A stretch of DNA of 64,000 bases, from the NCBI GenBank assembly GCA_020636575.1, contig JACJXP010000001.1, forward strand, positions 558,001 to 622,000, written 5' to 3'. Below are positions 42,598 through 51,702 of this stretch, piece after piece. A program made the position numbers and the translations under genes. The notes under the pieces were generated by a model, which was not told where the DNA came from, did not search any database, and was given only the letters and a program-made list of their open reading frames with translations. Origin of the DNA: Chitinophagales bacterium. Its GTDB lineage: Bacteria > Bacteroidota > Bacteroidia > Chitinophagales > Chitinophagaceae. The number at the start of each line of letters is the position of its first letter. Position 1 is the stretch's first letter.

Positions 42598-43746
42598 ATG
42601 AATATTAACAGACTTAACTACGAAGAATATTTTATCCTTTATATGGATAATGAGCTCAGCAATGAAGAACGCCGCCAGGTAGAAGCTTTTACTGAGCAAC
42701 ATCCTGATCTTAAAGAAGAGCTGGAATTACTCTCCCAATACAAATTAGAACCCGATGCTGATATTGTTTATAAAGGAAAAGAAGAATTACTGAAACAAAA
42801 TGGCAATACAGCAATAAACAGTAACAACTACGAAGAATGGTTTTCTCTATATGCCGATGATGAATTGAACAATGAAGAAAAAACTTCTGTTGACAATTTT
42901 ATTGCTGCCAACCCTACATTAAAGCGGGAATTTAAACTCTTTTTGATGGCGAAGCTTGTGCCTGAAGAAGTTGTTTTTGCCGATAAAGATTCATTGTACA
43001 GGAAAGAAGAAAAAGTTGTTTATCTACGCTGGTGGAAAATTGCAGCTGCGGCTGTTATATTATTGGGTATCGGGTTTACTACTTATAACCTGATCAATAA
43101 AAAGCCATCTGTTTCTGGAGAAGAAGGATTTGCAAATAATGCTGAACAACAAATACAAAAAAGCTCTCCGGAAGTTCCGGCTAGTCAAATTCCGCTGGAT
43201 AATAAACAACTGGCATCGGATAATAGTATTGAAAAAGAAACACCGGCTCATGCTATTGAAGAAAGCAAAGCCCCTGTGTACCAGGCCGCAGTTCAGTTGA
43301 ATACCATTCAAAAGCCTGAAAAGAAAAATGAAATTATTCCTGTAATTGATAACAATAAACAGCAAGCATTAATAGCGAATAACGCTGAGCAAAAAAATAA
43401 CAACCTGCCTTCACCTGAGCTTAACCCGAACGTACAGCCGCAAAGAGATAGCAAGGATTATGCAATTGCCAGCATTAACAATCCCGTTAGTAAAGAAACT
43501 ATTAATACCATTAACCCGGGAAATGAGATTGTAACAAAACCAAACACTCCTCCGTCTACTATAATAACAGCATCTAATAAAACATCGGTTGGTGATTTAC
43601 CGGTTGCTGAGTCAGATGGCAAGAAAAACAAGCTCCGTGGTTTTTTCAGAAAACTAACCAGGACATTTGAAAAAAGAACGGATATTGATGCTACCGATGA
43701 AGACGGAAAATTATTAGTAGCAGGCTTTGCCATCAACTTAAAATAA
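42598..43746 (+). CDS. anti-sigma-like transmembrane protein with duplicated N-terminal module
   Basis: A 382-residue protein. The N-terminal cytoplasmic part has two copies of a zf-HC2-like (anti-sigma) module without the zinc ligands: NYEEYFILYMDNELSNEE at residues about 6-23 and NYEEWFSLYADDELNNEE at about 77-94, each followed by a helix. One transmembrane helix follows at about 144-165 (WWKIAAAAVILLGIGFTTY). The remaining 215 residues are Asn/Gln/Pro/Lys-rich and likely disordered in the periplasm, ending in a short RGFFRKLTRTF motif and a hydrophobic tail. Position right after an ECF sigma factor supports an anti-sigma role. Confidence 0.75.
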   Translation: MNINRLNYEEYFILYMDNELSNEERRQVEAFTEQHPDLKEELELLSQYKLEPDADIVYKGKEELLKQNGNTAINSNNYEEWFSLYADDELNNEEKTSVDNFIAANPTLKREFKLFLMAKLVPEEVVFADKDSLYRKEEKVVYLRWWKIAAAAVILLGIGFTTYNLINKKPSVSGEEGFANNAEQQIQKSSPEVPASQIPLDNKQLASDNSIEKETPAHAIEESKAPVYQAAVQLNTIQKPEKKNEIIPVIDNNKQQALIANNAEQKNNNLPSPELNPNVQPQRDSKDYAIASINNPVSKETINTINPGNEIVTKPNTPPSTIITASNKTSVGDLPVAESDGKKNKLRGFFRKLTRTFEKRTDIDATDEDGKLLVAGFAINLK

Positions 43747-43776
43747 TTTTACTTTAAAAAATTTAAATTGAAGAAC

Positions 43777-44616
43777 ATGAAGAGGATCTTTACCCTGTGC
43801 ATCGCCGCATGCACTGTTATTACCGGCTTTGCGCAGACAGATACAACGGGCCAGCAAAAGGCTCCGGAAGGAGATACTATCCGTATCGGTGGCATGATCA
43901 TTATCCGTAAACCTGGCAGCAAAGACAGGGAAATTACCAAGGACAGAGAATACAAAATGAGGAATCGTCGTGGCGACAAGCCGTCTAACATCAGTACCAA
44001 CTGGTGGATCGTTGACCTGGGTTTCTCAAACTATACTGATAATTCCAACTACCTGATGTCAGCAACAGATGGTTTTACCAGCCCTGCAATAGGAAAAGAT
44101 GAGATGAAACTAAAAGCCGGTAAGTCCCGCAATGTAAATGTGTGGTTCTTTATGCAAAAGCTGAATATTGCCAAACATGTAGTTAACCTGAAATATGGTT
44201 TAGGACTGGAATTAAATAACTACCATTTTGATAATACTATGGTGATGTTTGATAAAAACCCGACCTACATTTCACTGGGTGCTACTGACTATAAAAAAGC
44301 AAAACTGGCTGCCGATTATTTGACTGTACCCGTAATGCTGAACTTTGATTTTACGCCTAACAGAAGAAAAGGTTTTGGCTTTAGCGCCGGTGTGAGCGCC
44401 GGTTATCTATACTCTGCCCGGTATAAAACAAAGGATGATGGCAAGATTAATAAAGTAAAAAGTGATTTTGACCTGGAACGTTTCAAGATCTCATATATCG
44501 GCGAGCTATCACTGGGGCCGATTCGGTTATATGGAAGCTATGCTACCAAAAATATGTGGGAGAAAAGCCTGGATATGACTCCTTATAACTTTGGATTCAG
44601 GCTGAGTAACTGGTAA
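43777..44616 (+). CDS. outer-membrane beta-barrel protein (PorT-like)
   Basis: A 279-residue exported protein, started at the ATG at 43777 (signal peptide ending GFAQ) rather than at an upstream TTG. After a charged segment (KPGSKDREITKDREYKMRNRRGDKP split by a KD repeat) come alternating strands of an eight-strand-type barrel: STNWWIVDLGFSNY, VNVWFFMQKLNIAKHVVNLKYGLGLELN, AADYLTVPVMLNFDFT, FGFSAGVSAGYLYSARYK, and a C-terminal strand that ends in Trp (NFGFRLSNW). It belongs to the PorT/opacity-like family of outer-membrane proteins. Being third in the sigma/anti-sigma transcript, it could be a regulated target or the sensor of the switch. It ends at a clear terminator. Confidence 0.82.
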   Translation: MKRIFTLCIAACTVITGFAQTDTTGQQKAPEGDTIRIGGMIIIRKPGSKDREITKDREYKMRNRRGDKPSNISTNWWIVDLGFSNYTDNSNYLMSATDGFTSPAIGKDEMKLKAGKSRNVNVWFFMQKLNIAKHVVNLKYGLGLELNNYHFDNTMVMFDKNPTYISLGATDYKKAKLAADYLTVPVMLNFDFTPNRRKGFGFSAGVSAGYLYSARYKTKDDGKINKVKSDFDLERFKISYIGELSLGPIRLYGSYATKNMWEKSLDMTPYNFGFRLSNW

Positions 44617-44640
44617 ATGAAGATTTTAATTTTAATACAG

Positions 44641-44668
44641 AATGCCGGTCAAATGACCGGCATTTTTA
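44641..44668 (+). terminator. intrinsic terminator after the sigma/anti-sigma/barrel operon
   Basis: AATGCCGGTC (44641-44650) pairs with GACCGGCATT (44655-44664) across an AAAT loop, followed by a T-run. It lies 25 bases after the barrel gene stop. Confidence 0.85.
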
Positions 44669-44859
44669 ATACAAAGGAATTTCACTACGCAAAGCTTCTC
44701 TGTAAGTTTTCTAAACATACCGTTAAAACCTATCCACATGCTGAAATAAAGTTTTGTGGCATTACGTTTGAAGAATGACGGTTACTGATTTTAGCCTTGA
44801 ATATGCACCACTACCACCCTTAGTAAGTAGTATTCGGCTGTTATGAAAACTTTTGCAGG

Positions 44860-45414
44860 ATGAAAAACTACCTTGTACTCGCTTCCTTTGCCCTAAGCTT
44901 CGGGGTTCTGGTACCCGGTTCTTCAGTAAGAAAAGCTTCTTACGAAGAAAGTAACAGGACAAGCGGCCCTGTCGGGAAAATCTATATTATTATTGATAAA
45001 TCAGATTACGAACTAAGCGTTTTTGATGAAAAGGGCTGGTATGCTACTTATCCTGTTGTTTTTGGCAATAATAGTCTTGCTGATAAGAAAATGCAGGGAG
45101 ATAAAAACACTCCCGAAGGAACTTTCAAGATCATCAGTAAAAGAGTGCATGATAAATGGTGCCGTTTCATGGCCATTGATTATCCTAACCAGGAAAGCCG
45201 GGAAAAATTTGCAAACCGAAAAAGCAGGGGGGAAATACCATCCAATGCCAGCATTGGTGGTAGCATAGGGATACATGGCACCTGGCCCAACGAAGATTTT
45301 ATGATCGACCGTTATAAGAACTGGACACTGGGCTGTATCTCCATGAAAAATACAGATGTAAAAGAACTTTATGGGTACACCTCTCCCGGCACATCTGTAA
45401 CGATCAGGAAATAA
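44860..45414 (+). CDS. L,D-transpeptidase (YkuD family), secreted
   Basis: A 184-residue protein with an N-terminal hydrophobic signal (about 1-20). The YkuD domain occupies about residues 40-184: GKIYIIIDKSDYELSVFD, NTPEGTFKIISKR, the catalytic-His motif SIGIHGTWPNEDF, and the nucleophile motif NWTLGCISMKNTDV with Cys in LGC. Such enzymes make 3-3 cross-links in peptidoglycan or attach proteins to it; some members act as carboxypeptidases. Two possible -7 boxes are upstream: TACGTTTG (44763-44770) and AACTTTTG, four bases before the ATG. The gap 44669-44859 holds nothing else I can see. Confidence 0.88.
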   Translation: MKNYLVLASFALSFGVLVPGSSVRKASYEESNRTSGPVGKIYIIIDKSDYELSVFDEKGWYATYPVVFGNNSLADKKMQGDKNTPEGTFKIISKRVHDKWCRFMAIDYPNQESREKFANRKSRGEIPSNASIGGSIGIHGTWPNEDFMIDRYKNWTLGCISMKNTDVKELYGYTSPGTSVTIRK

Positions 45415-45420
45415 GTTGTA

Positions 45421-46407
45421 TCAGTAATCAGCCCTTTGAAAAAAGTCTTCTATCTCTCTTTGCCATTTTGAAGGATCTTTCTGCAGCAGTGATTCATGCC
45501 CGGCATTTTCATACACAACGAGTTTTTTATCTGATGTGGTCAACGCTTTATAAACTTCTTCCGTTTCACTTTTCAATACAATATTATCTTCGGCGCCCCA
45601 TTGCACCAGCACCGGGCAACTAATATGGCGAACATATTTTTTAGTTTGATGCCCGAATCCTTGTAAGCCTCTTTCAACATTTATCCAAAAACCCACTAAC
45701 CAGCTAAATGGCTTTTGCGTAAATCCCCTGAAACCAAGCAGCCTTGCCCTTGCCTGCAAGTAGGATTTCATGGAGCCGAAAGGCATTTCCAGAATAACAC
45801 CCTTTGGGTGAATCGAATAATCTTTGATCGCTTTTGAAACAACTACCGCTCCCATAGATATGCCATAAAGAAAAATGTTATTCTCCCCGTTCTGCCTCAC
45901 CCAATCCCAGGCCAGCTTAACCTCTTCTGATTCTTTGATGCCGATTGTTGTAGTAGATCCATCACTATTACCATGTGCCCGCAGGTCTACCATCATTATA
46001 TTATACCCCTGGTAAAGAAACTCATTTGCTTCCGGTATCATTACACTCTTATTACTGGTAATACCATGGAACATGATTACTGTTCCTTTAGAACTTGAAT
46101 CGGTTTTAGCATACCAGGCATTGATTTTTAAGCCTGACTTTATCTGGAGCCAAACAGTATCATATTGAAATATCGGGATGTCGCCGGTTATTTGCTTTTG
46201 AAAACGGGGGCCGGAAAATAATCGCCATGTTTTGCCAAAAACATTTGTCTCATCATAAGGTTTGCGGATCTGCTTGTCAGTATAGAAATGAGTAAGCTTA
46301 TACGCATATAGTGCAGCACTTATATTAAGTAATAAGAATTGTACAAGCAGTACCCACAGCACCCATTTTGTAATTGCAGCAAGCTTGTTTTTTTTTCTTT
46401 TTTCCAT
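45421..46407 (-). CDS. membrane-anchored alpha/beta hydrolase
   Basis: A 328-residue protein with one N-terminal transmembrane helix (about 12-34) and an extracytoplasmic or cytoplasmic alpha/beta hydrolase domain. The nucleophile elbow is GISMGA (Ser about residue 185), the acid lies in QWGAEDNIV and the His in NAGHESLL. An oxyanion loop with MFHGITSNKS follows the usual pattern. It is closest to BAAT/abhydrolase-6 type serine esterases or peptidases; the substrate is unknown. The stop lies seven bases from that of the L,D-transpeptidase on the other strand. Upstream, TATAC-N5-GTATA at 46504-46518 is a possible inverted-repeat site. Confidence 0.82.
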   Translation of the reverse strand: MEKRKKNKLAAITKWVLWVLLVQFLLLNISAALYAYKLTHFYTDKQIRKPYDETNVFGKTWRLFSGPRFQKQITGDIPIFQYDTVWLQIKSGLKINAWYAKTDSSSKGTVIMFHGITSNKSVMIPEANEFLYQGYNIMMVDLRAHGNSDGSTTTIGIKESEEVKLAWDWVRQNGENNIFLYGISMGAVVVSKAIKDYSIHPKGVILEMPFGSMKSYLQARARLLGFRGFTQKPFSWLVGFWINVERGLQGFGHQTKKYVRHISCPVLVQWGAEDNIVLKSETEEVYKALTTSDKKLVVYENAGHESLLQKDPSKWQREIEDFFQRADY

Positions 46408-46575
46408 AGGTCAGCAATATCCGGTAGCCTTAAAAATAATTTGAAACAATTACAGATGCATAATAAATGTGGAAATATCTGGCTAAAAGGTTGATAAGTT
46501 CTCTATACCCGAAGTATAAACGAATCGATTTTTGTGGAACTTTACGTATCCCAACTGCATTTAGAAAAACCTTTT

Positions 46576-46603
46576 TAAAGCAGCTCCTTCCGTAGCTGCT
46601 TTA
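46576..46603 (-). terminator. putative terminator downstream of acs
   Basis: TAAAGCAGCT (46576-46585) pairs with AGCTGCTTTA (46594-46603) across an 8-base loop. It begins 9 bases past the acs stop. The tail on the minus strand is TTTAAAAAGGTTTTTC, so the U-run is weak; strand assignment rests on position. Confidence 0.55.
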
Positions 46604-46611
46604 TTTATCGG

Positions 46612-48558
46612 CTATATTTTCCCTGATCTTATTTCTTCTACTATTCCCGGATCGAGCAAAGTTGTTGTATCACCAAGATTCTGTGTTTCTCCTTCAGCGA
46701 TCTTCCTTAATATCCGTCGCATTATTTTTCCGCTTCTTGTTTTTGGCAGTCCGGAAACAAACTGGATCTTATCTGGTTTTGCAATGGGGCCGATCACTCT
46801 TGTTACTGTTTGCAGTATATCCTTTCTTCTCATTTCCTCATCACCATGTGTGCCGTTATAAATTACATAGGCATAAATTCCCTGCCCCTTCAGATCATGA
46901 GGATAGCCTACTACGGCACTTTCCACTACCCCGGCATGCATATTAATGGCATTCTCTACTTCTGCAGTTCCGATGCGATGACCGCTTACGTTTAATACGT
47001 CATCTACCCTGCCGGTGATCCTGTAATTCCCATGTTCATCTTTCAATGCACCATCACCCGTGAAATATAAATTCTCATAAGTTGCAAAATAGTTTTGCCT
47101 GCATCGTTCATGATCACCGTACGTAGTTCGTAGTATGGATGGCCAGGGTGCCTTAATGCAAAGATTTCCTTTTATAAAACCATCTTCATTTTTCTCTGTT
47201 GCTTCTTTTCCATTTTCATCCACTAAAAGAGGTTGAACTCCCGGCATAGGCAATGTAGCCCAACCCGGTTTTGACGGAGTGATCCCTGCCATATTAGAGA
47301 TCAATACTCCTCCTGTTTCAGTTTGCCACCAGGTGTCTACTATCGGGCATCTTTTTTTACCCACCTGTTCATCGTACCAATGCCATGCTTCTTCATTGAT
47401 AGGTTCGCCAACTGTTCCAAGAACTTTAAGGGTTGAAAGATCTTTTCCCTCAAACGGTGCAGATCCAAAACTCATCAATGAACGAATGGCTGTTGGGGCC
47501 GTATAAAGAATATTTACTTTATGCTTATCTACAATATCCCAAAACCGGCCTGCATCAGGCCAGGTAGGGATCCCTTCAAACATAACAGAAGTACCCCCGG
47601 CACTTAACGGTCCATATACGATATAGCTGTGCCCTGTTATCCAACCTATGTCTGCCGTACAAAAATGAATATCACCTTGCTTGTATTGAAACACATTGAC
47701 AAAAGTGTAAGTGGTCCACAACATATATCCTGCACAGCTATGCACCACACCTTTTGGCTTACCTGTACTGCCTGAAGTGTAAAGTATGAACAAAGGATCC
47801 TCGGCATCCATTTCCTCGGCAGGAAAATTAAATTCACCACTATGTTCTAATTGATCTTCAGCATGAAGCATTTCATCCTCCCACCATACATCACGGCCTT
47901 TGATCATGGAAACGGGGGTCCTTGTTCTTGTATAAACAATTACTTTTTTGATCTTTTTATTACCGATCAATGCATCATCGATCACACTTTTTAATGGAAT
48001 ATCTTTTGCTCCGCGGTAGGCTCCATCACAGGTAATGATGAACTCAGCGTTGGCATCATCCAGTCTGTCAGCAATACTTTGCGCTGAAAAACCTCCAAAA
48101 ATTACACTATGTATGGCCCCTATTCTTGCACAGCCTAACACAGCATAGGCCAGCTCCGGCACCATCCCCATATAAATGCATACACGGTCGCCTTTTTTTA
48201 CTCCATTGTTTTTGAGCATTTGGGCTACCTGGCAAACCCTTTTATGCAGGCGCTTATATGTAACAACCCTTACTCTTTCCTCAGGATTATTGGGTTCCCA
48301 GATGATGGCTGGCTTATCTGCCAGTTTATCCAAATGCCTGTCAATGCAGTTTTCCGTAATATTCAATTTGGCTCCCTTAAACCATTCTACCTTAGGTTCT
48401 GTAAAATTCCAATCCAGCACTTTATCGCCTGCCTGGCATTTCTTTTTCCAGAAAAAACTATCCGCTACTGACAACCAGAACTCTTCTGGCTTTTCTATAC
48501 TTCTTTGATAATCCTGTTTGTATTGGTCCAACGATTGTATCTGGAAGGGATATGACAT
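46612..48558 (-). CDS. acs: acetyl-CoA synthetase (AMP-forming)
   Basis: A 648-residue ANL-family enzyme that activates acetate with ATP and CoA to acetyl-CoA. Motifs: the N-terminal acetyl-CoA-synthetase domain; FILYTSGSTGKPKGVVHS (P-loop); the YTAPTAIRSL and WWQTETGG core; TGDGALKDEHGNYRITGRVDDVLNVSGHR hinge region; and PKTRSGKIMRRILRKI with the catalytic Lys that acetylation can switch off. The Trp in VDTWWQTETG limits the acyl pocket to acetate or propionate. It is divergent from a predicted organic-solute MFS transporter, as in acetate uptake loci; regulation in common is likely. Confidence 0.96.
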   Translation of the reverse strand: MSYPFQIQSLDQYKQDYQRSIEKPEEFWLSVADSFFWKKKCQAGDKVLDWNFTEPKVEWFKGAKLNITENCIDRHLDKLADKPAIIWEPNNPEERVRVVTYKRLHKRVCQVAQMLKNNGVKKGDRVCIYMGMVPELAYAVLGCARIGAIHSVIFGGFSAQSIADRLDDANAEFIITCDGAYRGAKDIPLKSVIDDALIGNKKIKKVIVYTRTRTPVSMIKGRDVWWEDEMLHAEDQLEHSGEFNFPAEEMDAEDPLFILYTSGSTGKPKGVVHSCAGYMLWTTYTFVNVFQYKQGDIHFCTADIGWITGHSYIVYGPLSAGGTSVMFEGIPTWPDAGRFWDIVDKHKVNILYTAPTAIRSLMSFGSAPFEGKDLSTLKVLGTVGEPINEEAWHWYDEQVGKKRCPIVDTWWQTETGGVLISNMAGITPSKPGWATLPMPGVQPLLVDENGKEATEKNEDGFIKGNLCIKAPWPSILRTTYGDHERCRQNYFATYENLYFTGDGALKDEHGNYRITGRVDDVLNVSGHRIGTAEVENAINMHAGVVESAVVGYPHDLKGQGIYAYVIYNGTHGDEEMRRKDILQTVTRVIGPIAKPDKIQFVSGLPKTRSGKIMRRILRKIAEGETQNLGDTTTLLDPGIVEEIRSGKI

Positions 48559-48640
48559 CTTACTCTGATTTTTTTCTTTAAATGTACGAATGAAATAATT
48601 TTTTGTGTCCGTTTAGCGAATCAATTCGTATTTTAATCTA

Positions 48641-50143
48641 ATGAAACCAACGAGCCTGCGAAGCGTAATAGCTGCTTCGTCTGTCGGCACCATGATAGAA
48701 TGGTACGACTTTTACATTTTCGGAAGTCTTGCAACAGTTATTTCAACTAAGTTTTTTCCTTCCGGCAATCCGACGATCGCATTACTTTCTACATTGGCCA
48801 CTTTTGCAGCAGGTTTTGTTGTCAGACCTTTTGGCGCTTTATTTTTTGGAAGACTGGGGGATCTGATCGGAAGAAAGTATACATTTCTGGTTACCCTGAT
48901 CCTGATGGGATTATCTACGTTTCTGATCGGCTGTATCCCTTCATACAACTCAATCGGCTACTTAGCACCTTTACTTGTACTATTATTAAGATTACTACAA
49001 GGCCTGGCCCTTGGTGGTGAGTATGGTGGTGCGGCTACCTATGTTGCTGAACATTCCTCTAATGAAAAAAGAGGTTTCTGGACCTCATGGATACAAACCA
49101 CTGCCACTGTTGGCTTATTTATTTCACTGCTGGTTATCATTCTTACCAAAGGAGCCATGAGTGAGGAAGCTTTTAATGATTGGGGCTGGAGAGTTCCATT
49201 CTGGATATCCATTATAATGGTGGCAGTTTCTATTGTTATAAGGATGCGGATGAAAGAATCACCATTATTTGCCAAAGTAAAAGCAGAGGGTAAAACCTCT
49301 GCCAATCCGCTTAAAGAAAGCTTTGGTCATAAACTGAATTTTAAATTCGTTCTACTGGCATTGTTTGGAGCTACTATGGGCCAGGGTGTGGTTTGGTACA
49401 CGGGGCAGTTTTATGCATTGAGTTTTATTCAAACTACATTAAGTGTTGATGTAGCGCAGGCCAGCAAGCTGATCATGTATGCTATTGTTTTTGCTACACC
49501 TTTTTTTGTTGTATTTGGCGCTTTATCAGATAAAATAGGCCGCAAATGGATCATGCTAGCAGGAATGTTACTGGCAATCCTTTCATACCGTTTTATTTAT
49601 ACTAAAATGTTTGAAGCCGGTAGCATAAAGCATAAGACTGAGTTGGTAGAAAAAAGGGAAGTGAATACTATCAATGACATGAAAGAAACGATCAGCTATT
49701 ATGAGGATGGAACAATAATGAAATCCTCAGAAAAAGTAAGTGCAGACGGAAACCCTGTTATAAAAAAATCAGTAACCCTTGATAAAGCTTCTTTCTGGAA
49801 ACTGGTATGGCTGGTATTTATACAGGTGTTCTTTGTTACAATGGTATATGGGCCAATTGCTGCTTTCCTGGTAGAGATGTTTCCGACAAAGATCAGGTAC
49901 ACTTCTATGTCATTGCCCTACCATATTGGTAATGGAATTTTTGGCGGATTATTACCTGCCATTGCTGTATTCCTTACAACTAAAGCATCCCAGGCAAATG
50001 ATGCCGCTGCTAAAGCCGGGAAAGTATTACCTTATGATAAACCATACCTGGAGGGTCTTTGGTACCCCATTATTATTGCAGGTATTTGTTTTATTATAGG
50101 TGCTTTATATATTAATGGCGAAGACAACCGTGTGGAAGATTAA
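48641..50143 (+). CDS. MFS transporter, metabolite:H+ symporter (MHS) family, with a hydrophilic insert
   Basis: A 500-residue inner-membrane transporter. MHS marks: ASSVGTMIEWYDFYIFGS near residue 15, the GRLGDLIGRKYTF loop 2-3 motif, and RLLQGLALGGEYGGA near residue 120. About 12 helices can be seen. Between helices 8 and 9 (about residues 330-385) is a hydrophilic insert rich in Lys/Glu/Asp with the element YYEDGTIMKS, absent from Escherichia coli relatives. MHS members carry organic acids or osmolytes; the divergent acs gene suggests acetate or a related acid, but proline/betaine is possible. Confidence 0.88.
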   Translation: MKPTSLRSVIAASSVGTMIEWYDFYIFGSLATVISTKFFPSGNPTIALLSTLATFAAGFVVRPFGALFFGRLGDLIGRKYTFLVTLILMGLSTFLIGCIPSYNSIGYLAPLLVLLLRLLQGLALGGEYGGAATYVAEHSSNEKRGFWTSWIQTTATVGLFISLLVIILTKGAMSEEAFNDWGWRVPFWISIIMVAVSIVIRMRMKESPLFAKVKAEGKTSANPLKESFGHKLNFKFVLLALFGATMGQGVVWYTGQFYALSFIQTTLSVDVAQASKLIMYAIVFATPFFVVFGALSDKIGRKWIMLAGMLLAILSYRFIYTKMFEAGSIKHKTELVEKREVNTINDMKETISYYEDGTIMKSSEKVSADGNPVIKKSVTLDKASFWKLVWLVFIQVFFVTMVYGPIAAFLVEMFPTKIRYTSMSLPYHIGNGIFGGLLPAIAVFLTTKASQANDAAAKAGKVLPYDKPYLEGLWYPIIIAGICFIIGALYINGEDNRVED

Positions 50144-50166
50144 AATTATTAGTTAAAATATTTGCT

Positions 50167-50424
50167 ATGAACCAGGTCAGAAAAATAATGGGTATTGTCT
50201 GGATCCTGCTGGCTTTAGCAGCAGGATACTATCTTATTATTTCGCAAGCCATCCCGAAGTTTGAAAGCTCCAAACCTGAAGATAAGATCCCTGCAATCAT
50301 TTATGCATTTATACTTACTCCCATAATAGTCGGCGGTTTGTCTATTTTTGGATATTATGCTTTAAAGAATGAATATGATATCTATGAAGACAAGGAGCAT
50401 CATTTACATATCAAGGAAGATTGA
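50167..50424 (+). CDS. small two-helix membrane protein (DUF6814-like)
   Basis: An 85-residue protein with two hydrophobic helices (about 8-28 and 45-65), a short loop with PKFESSKPEDKIP between them, and an acidic/His tail (NEYDIYEDKEHHLHIKED). It lies 23 bases after the MHS transporter gene and is probably co-transcribed. Small proteins of this look accompany such transporters in Bacteroidota, where I recall a DUF6814 assignment; I am not certain of the number. A role as a small transporter subunit is an inference from context. Confidence 0.68.
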   Translation: MNQVRKIMGIVWILLALAAGYYLIISQAIPKFESSKPEDKIPAIIYAFILTPIIVGGLSIFGYYALKNEYDIYEDKEHHLHIKED

Positions 50425-50499
50425 TGTCAAACTCAAAAAATAATTATTACTATTCAAAAAGCCGTTGAACTCCTTTTGCAGTAATGATGGATAGCTTTT

Positions 50500-51702
50500 T
50501 TAAGGGAGAGTATGATCTGCCGGCCCGTCAGCAGTAGCTTTTCCAACGCTTTTTAAAATAACTAAGCCACTTATTGCTGCTATCAGTGAAGCAGTAAGAA
50601 TAGCAATTTTTGAATTTATAACTGCTGATGAATCTTTAAATGCGAGAAGAGTTATAAAAATAGACATGGTAAATCCGATGCCAGCTAACATTCCTGCTCC
50701 TGTCAGATGTGCCCAGGTAACTTTTTCTGGCAGCCTCCCAAGTTTCGTTTTTATGGTCAACCATGCAAACAACAAGATCCCAAGTGGTTTTCCAATCACT
50801 AATCCCCCAATAATGCCCAAACTATTTTTATTGGATACGAGGTCATTATAAAATCCGGGCTGCAATCGTATACCTGTATTTGCCAATGCAAATAATGGTA
50901 TTATGCCAAAAGCTACCGGCTTATGAAGAAAATGCTGTAATCTATACGAAGGTGATTTTTTTCCGCCCTCACCAAAAGGAATGGCAAAAGCAAGTAATAC
51001 ACCGCTTATGGTAGCATGTACACCCGATTGAAACATAAAATACCACATGGCAATGCCGGGAATAATGTAGAAAATGAGTTTGGTAACCCCCATTCGTCCC
51101 ATCACAAACAATGCGGCAAAAATTCCCAGTGATATCAGCAGGTTAATAACAGATACACTCTCGGTATAAAAAACAGCAATTACCAGGATGGCCCCCAGGT
51201 CATCTATTATCGCCAGGGCCGTTAGGAATACCCTCAATACAATTGGAACCTTTTTGCCTGCAAGTGATAAAATTCCTAAAGCGAATGCGATATCAGTAGC
51301 CATAGGAATACCAAAACCATCAGACATATCTGTGCCTCTATTCAATGCAAAATGAATAGCAGCAGGAACCAACATTCCACCAACGGCGGCAACAAGCGGC
51401 AGGATCGCATTTTTTACCTCTGATAGTTCACCAATATATAATTCCCTTTCAATTTCAAGCCCTACCAGTAAAAAGAAAACGGCCATCAGGGCATCATTGA
51501 TCCAGTAGTGTAATGAAAGTCCTCCTAACTGAGAATGCCACATTGCTTCATAACCATCTCCTAAACCCGTATTGGCAATAATAAGTGAGATAATCGTACA
51601 AGCTATTAATATTACTCCCGAAGATTTTTCACTATTGAAAAATTCAGTAAAGAGTTGTGTAACTCCGCTTGGCAGTAATATTTCTTTTGTCCTTTTAAAC
51701 AT
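50500..51702 (-). CDS. nhaA: Na+/H+ antiporter NhaA
   Basis: A 400-residue inner-membrane antiporter that expels Na+ in exchange for protons. The conserved DD site is seen as AIIDDLGAILVIAVFYT, the pH-sensor region as YWINDALMAVFFLLVGLEIERE, and MATDIAFALGILSLAGKKVP matches helix 4. About 12 helices. The start overlaps the stop of the calcium/sodium antiporter gene by one base, so both are translated from one message that begins at the promoter at 52730-52760. Together they handle Na+, H+ and Ca2+ balance. Confidence 0.96.
   Translation of the reverse strand: MFKRTKEILLPSGVTQLFTEFFNSEKSSGVILIACTIISLIIANTGLGDGYEAMWHSQLGGLSLHYWINDALMAVFFLLVGLEIERELYIGELSEVKNAILPLVAAVGGMLVPAAIHFALNRGTDMSDGFGIPMATDIAFALGILSLAGKKVPIVLRVFLTALAIIDDLGAILVIAVFYTESVSVINLLISLGIFAALFVMGRMGVTKLIFYIIPGIAMWYFMFQSGVHATISGVLLAFAIPFGEGGKKSPSYRLQHFLHKPVAFGIIPLFALANTGIRLQPGFYNDLVSNKNSLGIIGGLVIGKPLGILLFAWLTIKTKLGRLPEKVTWAHLTGAGMLAGIGFTMSIFITLLAFKDSSAVINSKIAILTASLIAAISGLVILKSVGKATADGPADHTLP

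Noticed and set aside
42101..43746. The sigma/anti-sigma pair as regulator of the STN-TonB receptor at 3545
   Set aside because: They are about 35 kb apart, and the anti-sigma-like protein has no FecR domain that I can see.
44860..46407. The L,D-transpeptidase and alpha/beta hydrolase as one operon
   Set aside because: They are on opposite strands and converge; their stops are seven bases apart.
46504..46518. TATAC-N5-GTATA inverted repeat upstream of the alpha/beta hydrolase as a firm operator
   Set aside because: It is short and AT-rich, and could occur by chance; I mention it only in the gene entry.
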